From Flavobacterium sp. LMO8 (GTDB lineage: Bacteria > Bacteroidota > Bacteroidia > Flavobacteriales > Flavobacteriaceae), in NCBI RefSeq assembly GCF_009495755.1, contig NZ_WIBJ01000033.1:1-64000 (forward strand): a DNA stretch of 64,000 nt, written 5' to 3'. The notes beneath the pieces were generated by a model, which was not told where the DNA came from, did no database searches, and worked only from the letters and a program-made list of their open reading frames with translations. Both the position numbers and the translations under genes were made by a program. Shown here piece after piece: positions 51,596 to 61,020 of this stretch; the first letter of the stretch is position 1, and the number at the start of each line of letters is the position of its first letter.

Positions 51596-52777
51596 TTATT
51601 TGCCTTCTTCGTCATTAAATTTAAACGGATAATCGCCAAATTTTGGAGCCAATCTCTTAGTTTGATAAGGTTTTCTTGTAAATCTATTAGAAATAGCAAT
51701 TATCGTAACCGAATCTTTTTGTAAAGTTACGTAAGCTGAAGTATTTCCGTGCCACCAACCGTTGTGAAAGAAATATTGTTGTCCTGTTTCAAATTCTAAC
51801 ATACGAATTCCTAAACCATAATTTCTTGTTCCTTTGCGTTCGTAGCTATACCCTTTGAACATTTCGGCTTTCATAGCTGGACTCAAAAATTTATCTGAAT
51901 ATAAAGCCAAATCAAATTGTAATAAATCGCGTGGTGTTGAGTAGATATTTTTATCGCCATACACTTGGTCTAGATATTCAAAAGCTAATCGTAAATAATT
52001 ATTTTTGTAGGACTGACTCACGCTGTCTTGCTTTGTTAAATCATCAAAAACAAAAGTATTTTTCATACCTAATGGATCAAAAATTAATTCTTGCAGTACT
52101 TGTGAATAGGTCTTTTTCTCAACTTTTTCAATGATTAATGCCAATAAAGCATAATTAGTATTACAATATCCAAAACGAGTTCCAGGTTTTGATTCTAACC
52201 CAATATTTTTAGTTGCTAATAACGTTAAAACATCTTGATTGGTTAATGTTTTCTTTTTATCCCAAACGCCTTTGTCATCAGTAAAATAAGCGTAATTTCG
52301 TAACCCACTTCTGTGATTTAACAACATTCTTACCGTTGTTTTTTCGTGTGGAAATTCAGGTAAAATAGAGGTTACTAAATCATCTAATTTTAGTTTTTTT
52401 GCATCAACTAATTTTAAAATGGTTACAGCAGTTATTACTTTACTCACAGATGCTACGTGCAAAGGTGTATTTTGTTTGATGGAATCACCTTTTTCTTTGT
52501 AGGCATATCCGCTATAATTTTCATAAAGAATTTCACCATTTTTTGCGACTAAAAACGAACCACTAAAATCTTTTGAATTAAATTTCTTATCATAAAAAGC
52601 TTCCACTTCATTACCCATTTTATTTTTATAAATAGTGGTAAGTGGCGAAAAATTAACAGCAAATTCAGATACGTCTCCATTCATATCTTTAACTGTAGAC
52701 TCTTTTGCTTTGTCTGGCTTATCTTGGCAACTTATAACTAAAAATAATAGGCTTATGGTGAGTAATTTATAAATCAT
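51596..52777 (-). CDS. Serine hydrolase, beta-lactamase (class C) fold
   Basis: 393 aa lipoprotein (lipobox VISC, Cys 17). Active-site S-x-x-K is SVSK (about 111-114), Y-x-N is YCN in GYCNTNYALL, and the third motif is HNG in FFHNGWWHG. This is the penicillin-binding/esterase group rather than a true beta-lactamase. It might process peptidoglycan or esters in the periplasm. Last full gene of a four-gene run starting with the C1 peptidase. Confidence 0.86.
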   Translation of the reverse strand: MIYKLLTISLLFLVISCQDKPDKAKESTVKDMNGDVSEFAVNFSPLTTIYKNKMGNEVEAFYDKKFNSKDFSGSFLVAKNGEILYENYSGYAYKEKGDSIKQNTPLHVASVSKVITAVTILKLVDAKKLKLDDLVTSILPEFPHEKTTVRMLLNHRSGLRNYAYFTDDKGVWDKKKTLTNQDVLTLLATKNIGLESKPGTRFGYCNTNYALLALIIEKVEKKTYSQVLQELIFDPLGMKNTFVFDDLTKQDSVSQSYKNNYLRLAFEYLDQVYGDKNIYSTPRDLLQFDLALYSDKFLSPAMKAEMFKGYSYERKGTRNYGLGIRMLEFETGQQYFFHNGWWHGNTSAYVTLQKDSVTIIAISNRFTRKPYQTKRLAPKFGDYPFKFNDEEGK

Positions 52778-52782
52778 AGGGG

Positions 52783-53214
52783 TTATTTCTTAATCGTAAT
52801 ATTTGGGTTTAGTTGTGTTAGTTCTAATGTAAATTGATCTCTGTTTTTAGGAGAAATAAATACATCATCAAATTGATTATAATGAATAATTAATCCTTTA
52901 TGACTCCAACCTAATTTTAAAGTGATCGCCACAAATATAGAATTATTGTACTCAATTTTCCGAATTTTTTGAATAGGAATTTCACCTTTTATAACACCAC
53001 ATTGGTATTTTAATTCAGTTTTATAAATGGTATAATTTGTATTGAAAAAACTATGCAATAAAAATCCAGTTAAAAGTCCAATGATTCCCATTCCAAAAAG
53101 TACTCCAATTGGATCTTTTTCGGTAGTGTAAGCAAAAATCATAATTCCGAAAACACTTATTAGAATTCCGAAAACAAAATAAATAAAAATGGTTTTTTCT
53201 GATTTATACTGCAT
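52783..53214 (-). CDS. PH-like domain membrane protein
   Basis: 143 aa. Two membrane helices near the N-terminus (about 9-29 and 32-51), then a bacterial PH-type beta domain (YKTELKYQCGVIKGEIPIQKIRKIEYNN). Overlaps the end of the upstream gene by 11 bases, so they are coupled. Role unknown. Confidence 0.75.
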   Translation of the reverse strand: MQYKSEKTIFIYFVFGILISVFGIMIFAYTTEKDPIGVLFGMGIIGLLTGFLLHSFFNTNYTIYKTELKYQCGVIKGEIPIQKIRKIEYNNSIFVAITLKLGWSHKGLIIHYNQFDDVFISPKNRDQFTLELTQLNPNITIKK

Positions 53215-54265
53215 TTTTATTCATTCTTTTTAAAATTAGAGCATCAGTAATAAATATGATTATTATGAATCCTATTGCAAACAAGGGTAGAGTTATTAAA
53301 AAAATATCATAAAAATTACAAAGTCCATTTTTGCCTATTGTAACTTTAACTAAATCATAAAAAATATAATATGCAAAATAAAAAGTAATGGTTAAAATAA
53401 TAGAATAAACTAATTTCCAAAGTATTATTTTAAGTTTTGAAAGTAGCTTTTTTCTAATTTTAATAGTAAGATAAATAAACAAACCATAGAGTAAAGTAGC
53501 AATAAATAAAGCAAATTTTAAAGGGCCAATTGCTATTAAAAATTCAGATAAACCAGAAATTTCTGGAACCATTTTAAATTTGAAATCCTTATAATTTTGG
53601 TTAATCTGAAAATGATAATTATTTTGATTACTACTTGCTAGTTTATGAGACAAATTGGTTAAATTGTAATCTTTAGGTACTGTAACATCAATAGTAATTG
53701 TTCCAAATTCTTTCCAATATTTAGAAGGATATAATAAATACTCAAAATCATAATTTTGTGTATATCCATAAGTATTAGAACCTAAATTGGCTTTGTATGT
53801 TACTTCAATAACGTTTGATCCTTTTTTCAAATGGGCTTCAAATAAAAAAACATCCATTATGTTTTCTGAAAATTCAGTTTCTTTATCAAATTTAAAGTGC
53901 AAATTATATTCACTATCATTTAAAACGGTAGAAATACCATATTCTTTAAAAAATGGAGAATCATAAGAATAATATTGTTTTTCAATAGTAACACCATTCA
54001 TCTTCACCAAAGCTTCTTTTCTTAAATCTTTTGCCAAGAAAAGCAAAGGGAGTTTTCCAGCTTTATCCGATTCTATAAAATAAGTAATATGTAAAGTAGC
54101 AACACCTTCATATACAACAATCTTAATCTTTTCCTTTTTTACAGAAATTTTTTTGGAAGATAATATAGTAGAATGTTTGCTACCGTCAAAATAAGGATTT
54201 GCCATATTACCATTAGATACTATGGAGAAAAACAATAAAAGTAATACGTAAAGTTTCTTTAACAT
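53204..54265 (-). CDS. Membrane protein with outside beta domain, 353 aa
   Basis: Signal sequence (about 1-20), a beta-rich outer domain (about 40-225), then three membrane helices (about 240-265, 280-305, 320-345). No known family recognised. The ATG at 54265 shares its A with the stop codon of the C1 peptidase gene (TAATG), so translation is coupled. Probably forms a unit with the peptidase and the PH protein. Confidence 0.75.
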   Translation of the reverse strand: MLKKLYVLLLLFFSIVSNGNMANPYFDGSKHSTILSSKKISVKKEKIKIVVYEGVATLHITYFIESDKAGKLPLLFLAKDLRKEALVKMNGVTIEKQYYSYDSPFFKEYGISTVLNDSEYNLHFKFDKETEFSENIMDVFLFEAHLKKGSNVIEVTYKANLGSNTYGYTQNYDFEYLLYPSKYWKEFGTITIDVTVPKDYNLTNLSHKLASSNQNNYHFQINQNYKDFKFKMVPEISGLSEFLIAIGPLKFALFIATLLYGLFIYLTIKIRKKLLSKLKIILWKLVYSIILTITFYFAYYIFYDLVKVTIGKNGLCNFYDIFLITLPLFAIGFIIIIFITDALILKRMNKNAV

Positions 54266-55383
54266 TAAATGCCTAATTTCTTCTTAGTTTCCTTTAAAAT
54301 TCCATCTTTATGAACCAAAACAGAAATAGCTTTTAATTTCATATAAGGCACACTCATGTATACATATCCTCCGTTAGCTACTTTTTTTTCGTCACTTCCC
54401 CAAGAATTTTTTACTTTGTAATACGTGTTTCCTTTTTGATCTTTTACTTTTCCAACTATGTGCATTAAATGGTCGTCAGTGGTAGATAAATTTTCAAATT
54501 CTTGTTGGCGATATTCTGGTGTGATATTTTTTTCAATTATAATTTCGGCTAAACCAGTTTTAGTATCTTCTTCTTTTTCTGGAACAAAAGCCATTCCATA
54601 TTTTCCTGAAAATGTTGCTTCCGAAACATCACAATCTAAAGAAAGCGAGTAACCATTAGCCAAAGCATTGTCAATATTAGCAATGAATTCGTCTAATGGC
54701 AAATTATACATACCTCCGTTTGAAAAATTATCTGGGATATTTAAAATGAACGGTTTGTAATTCGCTTCATGTGTAAACGAAGTCAGTGTAACATAATTTT
54801 CAGTCTTAATTTTAGTAAATTCAGCAAATGATTTCGGAGTGTAATTTTTGCCTTCGTATTCAAATTTTGTTGGAATACTTCCCAAATAAATATCCAAAAC
54901 AGCATTAACCGCTTGTTTCCAATTTTTAGATAATTTACCACTTGGATTTGAAACGTATGTTTTTAACATGGCTTCTAAAACCGCCACCATTTCAGCATGA
55001 TTATGTTTGTTGGCGTCATCATTTAGTCCATCAAAAATGCTATTCGGAACCAAACCATTTTTAGCAACACTATTTAATACATCATGTGCCAAAGCACCTT
55101 CACTAAAATTTGCTTTTCCTTGACGCATTACATAGTTTTCGGCTTTAGCCAAATATGTGGTTCGGGCTTGAAACATCTCCGAAAGGTCGATTTTCTTTCC
55201 TGTCAAACGAATAATTTCGGATTCTAAAAACGAAGAAGTAGAGAAACTCCAACACGTTCCCGTAATATCTTGAGAGATGACCGGCAAACATTCCACATCA
55301 TTAACTTTCTGAAATTCATAGTTTTGAGCCGAAGCCGAAAATAGTCCAGATGCAAACAGCAATCCGATATATAGGTTTTTCAT
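54265..55383 (-). CDS. C1-family cysteine peptidase, bleomycin hydrolase-like
   Basis: 372 aa from the ATG at 55383. A frame running 51 codons further upstream has no signal peptide at its start and is rejected. Signal peptide 1-19. Active-site DITGTCWSFSTSSFLES (Cys about 49), His in DDHLMHIVGK and Asn in KVKNSWG. The domain order fits bleomycin hydrolase/aminopeptidase C, here exported. First gene of the minus-strand run. Confidence 0.88.
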   Translation of the reverse strand: MKNLYIGLLFASGLFSASAQNYEFQKVNDVECLPVISQDITGTCWSFSTSSFLESEIIRLTGKKIDLSEMFQARTTYLAKAENYVMRQGKANFSEGALAHDVLNSVAKNGLVPNSIFDGLNDDANKHNHAEMVAVLEAMLKTYVSNPSGKLSKNWKQAVNAVLDIYLGSIPTKFEYEGKNYTPKSFAEFTKIKTENYVTLTSFTHEANYKPFILNIPDNFSNGGMYNLPLDEFIANIDNALANGYSLSLDCDVSEATFSGKYGMAFVPEKEEDTKTGLAEIIIEKNITPEYRQQEFENLSTTDDHLMHIVGKVKDQKGNTYYKVKNSWGSDEKKVANGGYVYMSVPYMKLKAISVLVHKDGILKETKKKLGI

Positions 55384-55454
55384 AAATCTTATTGTTTTGA
55401 ACTTGCAATATAATGCAAAAAATGAATTATTTTTACCAAAACAAATACAAAAAT

Positions 55455-55917
55455 CAAGGGCAAGTTCAAATTCAATTTTAAAAGAAAATATCAAGACATT
55501 CATGGAATTAAACGAACCAACAGAAAGAATATTCAATTTAGATGAAAGATTAGTTAGATTTGCTGGAGAATCGATTTTCTTTGTTAGAAAATTAGCTAAG
55601 GCATATGAATTAGAATACTACAAGAATCAATTAATTCGTTCTTCTGGAAGTGCTTCTTTAAACTATGGTGAATCTCAAGGAACAATTACGGATAAAGATT
55701 ACGTTTTTAAATTGTCATTAGTTGTAAAAGAATTAAAAGAATCAAGAAATTCACTCCGAGTTTTAAATTACATTAAAGAAGGTGAAGAGAATGAAAGAAA
55801 TTGGCTTTTGTTAGAAGTAGAAGAATTAATTGCAATTACATCAAGAATGATGTTGAACAAATTGAAATAATATTTTTGAATGCAATACTTTTGAAATTGA
55901 ACTTGAATTTGCCCTTG
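55455..55917. repeat. 30-base inverted repeats around the four-helix-bundle gene
   Basis: Left arm 55455-55484 (CAAGGGCAAGTTCAAATTCA...) and right arm 55888-55917 are inverted and identical at 27 of 30 positions. The RNA of the gene would be closed by a long stem. A shortened version of the same words occurs at 47.7 kb. Confidence 0.85.
55502..55870 (+). CDS. Four-helix-bundle protein, 23S rRNA intervening-sequence (IVS) type
   Basis: 122 aa from the ATG at 55502. A longer frame runs through the inverted repeat and is not favoured. The sequence LVRFAGESIFFVRKLAKAYELEYYKNQLIRSSGSASLNYGESQG matches the four-helix-bundle IVS family, first found in inserts of 23S rRNA. The fold is small, all-alpha and binds RNA or DNA at best; function unknown. 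It is framed by the 30-base inverted repeats and sits between the C1 peptidase and menB genes. Confidence 0.9.
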   Translation: MELNEPTERIFNLDERLVRFAGESIFFVRKLAKAYELEYYKNQLIRSSGSASLNYGESQGTITDKDYVFKLSLVVKELKESRNSLRVLNYIKEGEENERNWLLLEVEELIAITSRMMLNKLK

Positions 55918-55946
55918 TCATTGAAAAATAAAATAAATTTAAAATT

Positions 55947-56786
55947 ATGACCACAATCAACTGGAAAACCGTAAGAGAATTTGAAGATATAACGTATAAA
56001 AAATGCGATGGCGTTGCCAGAATTGCTTTCAACCGACCTGATGTTAGAAACGCCTTTCGTCCTAAAACAACAAAAGAATTAATTGAAGCATTTTATGATG
56101 CTCAAGAAGATACGTCAATAGGAGTAGTGTTGCTTTCTGCGGAAGGACCAAGTTCTAAAGACGGTATTTGGAGTTTTTGTAGTGGTGGCGACCAAAAAGC
56201 ACGTGGACACCAAGGTTATGTTGGTGAAGACGGTTACCACAGATTGAATATTTTAGAGGTACAACGTATGATTCGTTTTATGCCAAAAGCCGTGATTTGT
56301 GTAGTTCCAGGTTGGGCTGTTGGTGGCGGACATTCGCTTCATGTGGTTTGTGATTTAACGTTAGCCAGTAAAGAACACGCTATTTTTAAACAAACCGATG
56401 CTGATGTAACGAGTTTTGATGGTGGTTACGGTTCTGCTTATTTAGCAAAAATGGTGGGACAAAAGAAAGCGAGAGAAATTTTCTTCTTAGGTAGAAATTA
56501 TTCCGCTCAAGACGCTTTTGAAATGGGAATGGTAAATGCAGTAATTCCACATGCTGAGTTAGAAGATACTGCTTACGAATGGGCACAAGAAATTTTAGCA
56601 AAATCTCCAACATCAATTAAAATGCTAAAATTTGCAATGAATTTAACCGATGATGGCATGGTAGGACAACAAGTTTTTGCAGGTGAAGCCACTCGTTTAG
56701 CCTACATGACAGACGAAGCAAAAGAAGGAAGAGACGCCTTCTTAGAAAAACGTAAACCGAATTTTGAAAAGAAATATTTACCTTAA
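55947..56786 (+). CDS. menB: 1,4-dihydroxy-2-naphthoyl-CoA synthase
   Basis: 279 aa of the crotonase fold. MenB-specific pieces: SFCSGGDQKARG, GWAVGGGHSLHVVCDLTLAS and DADVTSFDGGYGSAYLAKMVG. It closes the ring of o-succinylbenzoyl-CoA in menaquinone synthesis. Followed by two PH proteins, a small membrane protein and menA on the same strand. Confidence 0.96.
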   Translation: MTTINWKTVREFEDITYKKCDGVARIAFNRPDVRNAFRPKTTKELIEAFYDAQEDTSIGVVLLSAEGPSSKDGIWSFCSGGDQKARGHQGYVGEDGYHRLNILEVQRMIRFMPKAVICVVPGWAVGGGHSLHVVCDLTLASKEHAIFKQTDADVTSFDGGYGSAYLAKMVGQKKAREIFFLGRNYSAQDAFEMGMVNAVIPHAELEDTAYEWAQEILAKSPTSIKMLKFAMNLTDDGMVGQQVFAGEATRLAYMTDEAKEGRDAFLEKRKPNFEKKYLP

Positions 56787-56838
56787 TTAGAAAATAGAAC
56801 AAAGAGAAAAGAATAAAGACCTTTAATAAACTATTTCT

Positions 56839-57417
56839 ATGCAAGAATTCTCAAATAATCCAATCGAAATTGACCAACTTCCAAAGTTTGAAGAAGTTCA
56901 ATTAAAAGGACTTCATCCAAAGTATGTAAACGTTTTACTTTTTAATTTTTTATTGCTTTTTATTTTAATAATAGGAGGATTTTCAACCTTATTTTACTTT
57001 AAAAAAGATGCTTTTTCAAATAGTACTTGGATATTAATTCTTGTTGGGATTTTGGTTTTCCTTGCTGGATTAATAGTTTTTACGAAGCTTAGTTTCAATA
57101 AAAAAGGCTATGCTTTTAGAGAACATGATACTATTTATAAATCAGGTTTGATTTCTGAAACTACTACGATTATTCCTTTTAATAGAGTGCAGCATGTGGC
57201 TCTACATCAAGGATTTATTTCTCGAAAATTAGGTTTAGCTTCCATCGAATTATTTACCGCTGGCGGAAGTAGTTCCGATTTAGAAATTCCGGGTTTGCTT
57301 TTGGCTCATGCTCAAATTATTAAAAATTTAGTTTCCCAAAAAATCAATCCACCTAAGAAGGAAGAAGTTATTGAACCATTTTCAAACGAATCATTCTTAA
57401 CTGCAGAAAATGAATAA
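56839..57417 (+). CDS. PH-domain membrane protein, YdbS-like
   Basis: 192 aa. Two helices (about 27-50 and 62-82), then a bacterial PH (bPH2) domain with FREHDTIYKSGLISETTTIIPFNRVQHVALHQGFISRKLGLASIELFTAGG. The last bases overlap the start of the next gene by 8. Partner of the following protein; role unknown. Confidence 0.87.
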   Translation: MQEFSNNPIEIDQLPKFEEVQLKGLHPKYVNVLLFNFLLLFILIIGGFSTLFYFKKDAFSNSTWILILVGILVFLAGLIVFTKLSFNKKGYAFREHDTIYKSGLISETTTIIPFNRVQHVALHQGFISRKLGLASIELFTAGGSSSDLEIPGLLLAHAQIIKNLVSQKINPPKKEEVIEPFSNESFLTAENE

Positions 57418-58912
57418 ATCAACCGATTTCTCGCAACCGCAACGTCAATCGCTTCCGGGGATTTTGGTCATGTTTGCCAATTCCTTGCAGAAGACGGTTC
57501 GTGCTTTGTGGCCGATGCTTTTGATTTGGTTAGTAAAGTTTGATTCCTTAAATAAACTCATTTTTTTTGGAAGCATAGCAGGAGTTGTGATTCTAATTGG
57601 TGTGATTTCATACTTACAATATTTGTTTTTTACGTTTCATATTGATGAAGAAAATAGCGAATTCGTTATTCAAAAAGGGGTTTTAAACAAAACAAGAATC
57701 ACTATTCAATTGCATAAAATTCAACAAGTTAACATCAATCAGAGTTTAATTCAGCGATTAGTAGGAGTTCACAAATTAGAAATTGATACTGCAGGAAGTG
57801 ATAAAAAAGAAGCTTCTATTAGTGCTATTTCACATGATTTAGCCACTATTTTAAAAGAACGATTAATTAATCATTCGCAACAAGAAACGATTGCCGATTC
57901 TGAAAAAGTTGCTATTAAAGAAAGTCCAACTTCTTTCATTAAAATTGGTTTGTTGAGTTTGGTAAAGATTGGTTTTACATCGAATTATATTAAAAGTTTT
58001 GCTTTAATTTTTGTCTTTTTTACGACAATTATTGAAAATCTACAACAGTTAAACACAGATGTAATCAACGAAGATGAAGTAACGCACTATTTGGATGCAT
58101 TACCAAATATTACTTCTTTTATGATAGTTGTAGGCATTTTTATTGTACTTATTTTGATAGTAAACTTATTTCGTACCATTCTAAAATATTTCGATTTTAC
58201 CATTCAAAAAAGCAAGAAAGCGATTGTATTATCTTACGGATTACTATCTACAAAAAACACGTTGTTGAATCCGAATAAAGTTCAAAAAATTAAAATTACT
58301 CAAAACTATTTTCAAAAAAAGTTAGATGTTACCACTATTGGCGTGCATCAGGCTTCTAGCGATGTAGAAAAAGTAAAAGAAAAAGACCAAATTGAAGTGC
58401 CAGGATGTTCCGCAAATGAGCGTGATATTATTCTGAATTTGTTATTAGGTCAATTACCAGAAAAGGGGAAGAAGTTTTCGCCAAATTGGAGAAAATTTGC
58501 AGTCAATTCCTTTTTTCTACTTGTTGTCCCAGTTTTAATTTCAATTGCAATAAATTTTAAATTGCACTTTGTTACTTGGAATGTATGGATGCTTTACACA
58601 AGTTTTTTTATCATTTTTGCTATTGTTTTGATATGGTTTTCATTTAAAAATTATAAACTTTTTGTTTCCAATGATTTTATCATCAAGCAAAATGGCGCTT
58701 GGGATATTGATACCACAATTATTGAACCTTATAAAATTCAAGCTATTGAAACCCAACAGTTTTTTTGGCAAAAGCCAGCTAATATTGGCTCTGTTCGTCT
58801 TTCAACTGCTGGAGGAACTGTTAATTTCTCAACAACAAATTATTCGGAAGTAAAAAAACTAACTAATTATTGGTTGTATCAAGTGGAAACTTCAGATAAC
58901 AATTGGATGTAA
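57410..58912 (+). CDS. Multi-PH-domain membrane protein, YdbT-like
   Basis: 500 aa with three bPH2 domains (about 70-155, 265-350, 410-490), each next to membrane helices. Motifs such as TIQLHKIQQVNINQSLIQRLVGVHKLEIDTAGS recur. YdbS/YdbT pairs are linked to envelope function in Bacillus, not to menaquinone. Here the pair sits in the men cluster by position. Confidence 0.87.
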   Translation: MNKSTDFSQPQRQSLPGILVMFANSLQKTVRALWPMLLIWLVKFDSLNKLIFFGSIAGVVILIGVISYLQYLFFTFHIDEENSEFVIQKGVLNKTRITIQLHKIQQVNINQSLIQRLVGVHKLEIDTAGSDKKEASISAISHDLATILKERLINHSQQETIADSEKVAIKESPTSFIKIGLLSLVKIGFTSNYIKSFALIFVFFTTIIENLQQLNTDVINEDEVTHYLDALPNITSFMIVVGIFIVLILIVNLFRTILKYFDFTIQKSKKAIVLSYGLLSTKNTLLNPNKVQKIKITQNYFQKKLDVTTIGVHQASSDVEKVKEKDQIEVPGCSANERDIILNLLLGQLPEKGKKFSPNWRKFAVNSFFLLVVPVLISIAINFKLHFVTWNVWMLYTSFFIIFAIVLIWFSFKNYKLFVSNDFIIKQNGAWDIDTTIIEPYKIQAIETQQFFWQKPANIGSVRLSTAGGTVNFSTTNYSEVKKLTNYWLYQVETSDNNWM

Positions 58913-58924
58913 TTAAATTTATAA

Positions 58925-59314
58925 ATGGAACTAATTTCGAAAAGTATCGTTTTTGCCTTTGGAATATTTCTAATATTCTCTGGTTTTTTGATGTTTTTAA
59001 ATCCTGAAAGAGCAAGAACTATGATTGGTAAAGCTGGAAGTACTATTGTAATTAATTATGGAGAATTGATTGTTCGTTTGTTATTAGGAATAAGTTTTGT
59101 CATTTCGGCTAAAACGAATGCTTATGAATTATATTTTAGCATTTTTGGTTACTTTTTAATCATTTCTGCAGTAATTTTGATGCTTACACCAATGAAAACA
59201 CATCACAAATTTTCAACAAAAGCGTCTGAAACATTAAAACCATTATACTTGCGAATTTGCGCACCATTTTCAATAGCTTTTGGAATTTTGATACTGATGG
59301 CAATTTTTAAATAA
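58925..59314 (+). CDS. Small membrane protein in the men cluster
   Basis: 129 aa, four membrane helices. Family not recognised; the motif NPERARTMIGKAGSTIVINYGELIVRLLLG is notable. It lies 12 bases after the PH gene and 10 before menA, so it is surely in the same operon. Confidence 0.75.
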   Translation: MELISKSIVFAFGIFLIFSGFLMFLNPERARTMIGKAGSTIVINYGELIVRLLLGISFVISAKTNAYELYFSIFGYFLIISAVILMLTPMKTHHKFSTKASETLKPLYLRICAPFSIAFGILILMAIFK

Positions 59315-59324
59315 CTTATATTAA

Positions 59325-60215
59325 ATGAAACACTGGATACAAGCCGCACGATTACGAACCTTACCACTTTCCGTTTCTGGAATAATTGTCGGAAGCGCTT
59401 ATGCCTATTATCAAGGATTTTCCGATTGGAGAATAGTAGTTTTAGCATTGTTAACTACGTTAGGATTACAAGTATTGTCCAATTATGCCAACGATTACGG
59501 AGATGGCGTTAAAGGAACAGATGCTATTCGAATAGGCGAAAAACGTTTAGTAGCAGCTGGTGTTATCACAGCGGAGCAAATGAAAAAAGCAGTAATTATT
59601 ACAGCAATATTGACTTTCATCGTCGCTTTATTGTTAATTTACGTTGCATTCGGAAAAGAGAATTTTGCGCTGAGTTTGATTTTCATCTTGTTAGGAATTG
59701 GTTCTATTGGTGCAGCTATTAAATACACCGTTGGAAAAAGTGCTTATGGCTACAGCGGTTTTGGTGACTTGTTTGTGTTTATTTTCTTTGGATTGGTTTC
59801 GGTTGTAGGTTCTAATTTTTTGTTTACTCATTTTATCGATTGGAAATTGTTTTTACCCGCAGCAGCCATAGGATTATTAAGTGTAGCCGTGCTGAATTTA
59901 AACAACATGCGTGATATTGAAAATGATAAAATCGCAGGAAAGAATACGTTGGTTGTTAAGATGGGATTAAAATGGGCAAAAAAATATCACGAAATTATTT
60001 TAACCGTAGGAATGATATGTTTTATGATTTTTTCATTGTTAATTAAATCTTCATTACTGCCTGTTGTATTAATTAATATTCCTATAATTATGCACATGAA
60101 CAAAGTTAATAAATCAGAAAAGTATGAAGACTTCGATCCAGAGCTTAAAAAAGTGGCATTAAGTACATTTGCATTAAGTATATTATTTTGGTTAACTTTA
60201 GTCTTTCTTAACTAA
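59325..60215 (+). CDS. menA: 1,4-dihydroxy-2-naphthoate polyprenyltransferase
   Basis: 296 aa, about eight or nine membrane helices, UbiA superfamily. First Asp motif SNYANDYGDGVKGTD and second NMRDIENDKIAGKNTL, which bind the prenyl diphosphate. It attaches the prenyl chain to DHNA to give demethylmenaquinone. Confidence 0.95.
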   Translation: MKHWIQAARLRTLPLSVSGIIVGSAYAYYQGFSDWRIVVLALLTTLGLQVLSNYANDYGDGVKGTDAIRIGEKRLVAAGVITAEQMKKAVIITAILTFIVALLLIYVAFGKENFALSLIFILLGIGSIGAAIKYTVGKSAYGYSGFGDLFVFIFFGLVSVVGSNFLFTHFIDWKLFLPAAAIGLLSVAVLNLNNMRDIENDKIAGKNTLVVKMGLKWAKKYHEIILTVGMICFMIFSLLIKSSLLPVVLINIPIIMHMNKVNKSEKYEDFDPELKKVALSTFALSILFWLTLVFLN

Positions 60216-60253
60216 TCACTATTTACTAATCACTTTTCACTAAATAATAAACT
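60215..60253. repeat. Low-complexity ACTAATCACT words
   Basis: Between menA and the next gene the words TAATCACT and ACTAATCAC recur (about 60214-60240), separated by short AT words. Similar word-like spacers occur at 47.7 kb. No gene. Confidence 0.5.
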
Positions 60254-60931
60254 ATGAAAATCACATTCTACGGTCACGCTTGTATCGGAATTACAGTAAA
60301 TGACGTTCACATTTTAGTTGACCCATTTATTTCTGGAAATCCAAAAGCTTCACATATCGATATCAATACGTTGGAAGCTGATTTTATATTGCTCACACAC
60401 GCACATCAAGATCATATTTTGGACGTAGAAGCAATCGCAAAGCGAACTGACGCAGTAATTGTTTCTAATTATGAAATTGCTTCTCATTTTGGAAATAAAG
60501 GTTTTGAATTCCATCCTATGAATCTTGGTGGAAGTTGGGATTTTAGTTTTGGAACCGTTAAATATGTAATTGCTCATCACACTTCGTCTTTTCCTGATGG
60601 AAGCTACGCAGGACAACCAGGTGGATTTGTTATCGAAGGCGAACACAAAAATATCTACATCGCTGGCGACACAGCTTTAACTATGGATATGAAATTAATT
60701 CCAATGCGAACCAAGTTAGATTTAGCAATTTTACCAATTGGAAGTAACTTCACAATGGATGTGGAAGATGCCATTATCGCTTCTGATTTTGTACAATGTG
60801 ATAAAGTGTTGGGTTATCATTTTGATACGTTTGGTTACATCGAAATCAATCACGAAGAAGCAAAACGCAAATTTTTCGATAAAGGAAAAGATTTGATGTT
60901 GTTAGAAATCGGAGCTTTTGTGGAACTTTAA
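60254..60931 (+). CDS. UPF0173 metal-dependent hydrolase
   Basis: 225 aa, metallo-beta-lactamase fold. Motif THAHQDHILD (HxHxDH) and GDTAL are present, with HFDTFGY near the end. UPF0173 enzymes are cytoplasmic hydrolases of unknown substrate. It lies between menA and menC, but a menaquinone role is only inferred. Confidence 0.88.
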   Translation: MKITFYGHACIGITVNDVHILVDPFISGNPKASHIDINTLEADFILLTHAHQDHILDVEAIAKRTDAVIVSNYEIASHFGNKGFEFHPMNLGGSWDFSFGTVKYVIAHHTSSFPDGSYAGQPGGFVIEGEHKNIYIAGDTALTMDMKLIPMRTKLDLAILPIGSNFTMDVEDAIIASDFVQCDKVLGYHFDTFGYIEINHEEAKRKFFDKGKDLMLLEIGAFVEL

Positions 60932-60970
60932 TACACTAATTTAACTGCAAGTTTCGCAATTTTATAAGAT

Positions 60971-61014
60971 TTTTGTGAAACTCTGTGTAAAACTTAGTGC
61001 AACTTTGTGTAACC
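60971..61014 (+). repeat. Dispersed CTTTGTGTAAC repeat, copy 3
   Basis: A 44-base element ending in CAACTTTGTGTAACC, resembling the minus strand of 18081-18121. It ends six bases before the menC start codon. Confidence 0.6.
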
Positions 61015-61020
61015 AAAAAT

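Noticed and set aside
55397..55501. Longer N-terminus for the four-helix-bundle protein
   Set aside because: The added codons run through the inverted repeat and do not match the family start; ATG at 55502 gives the usual length.
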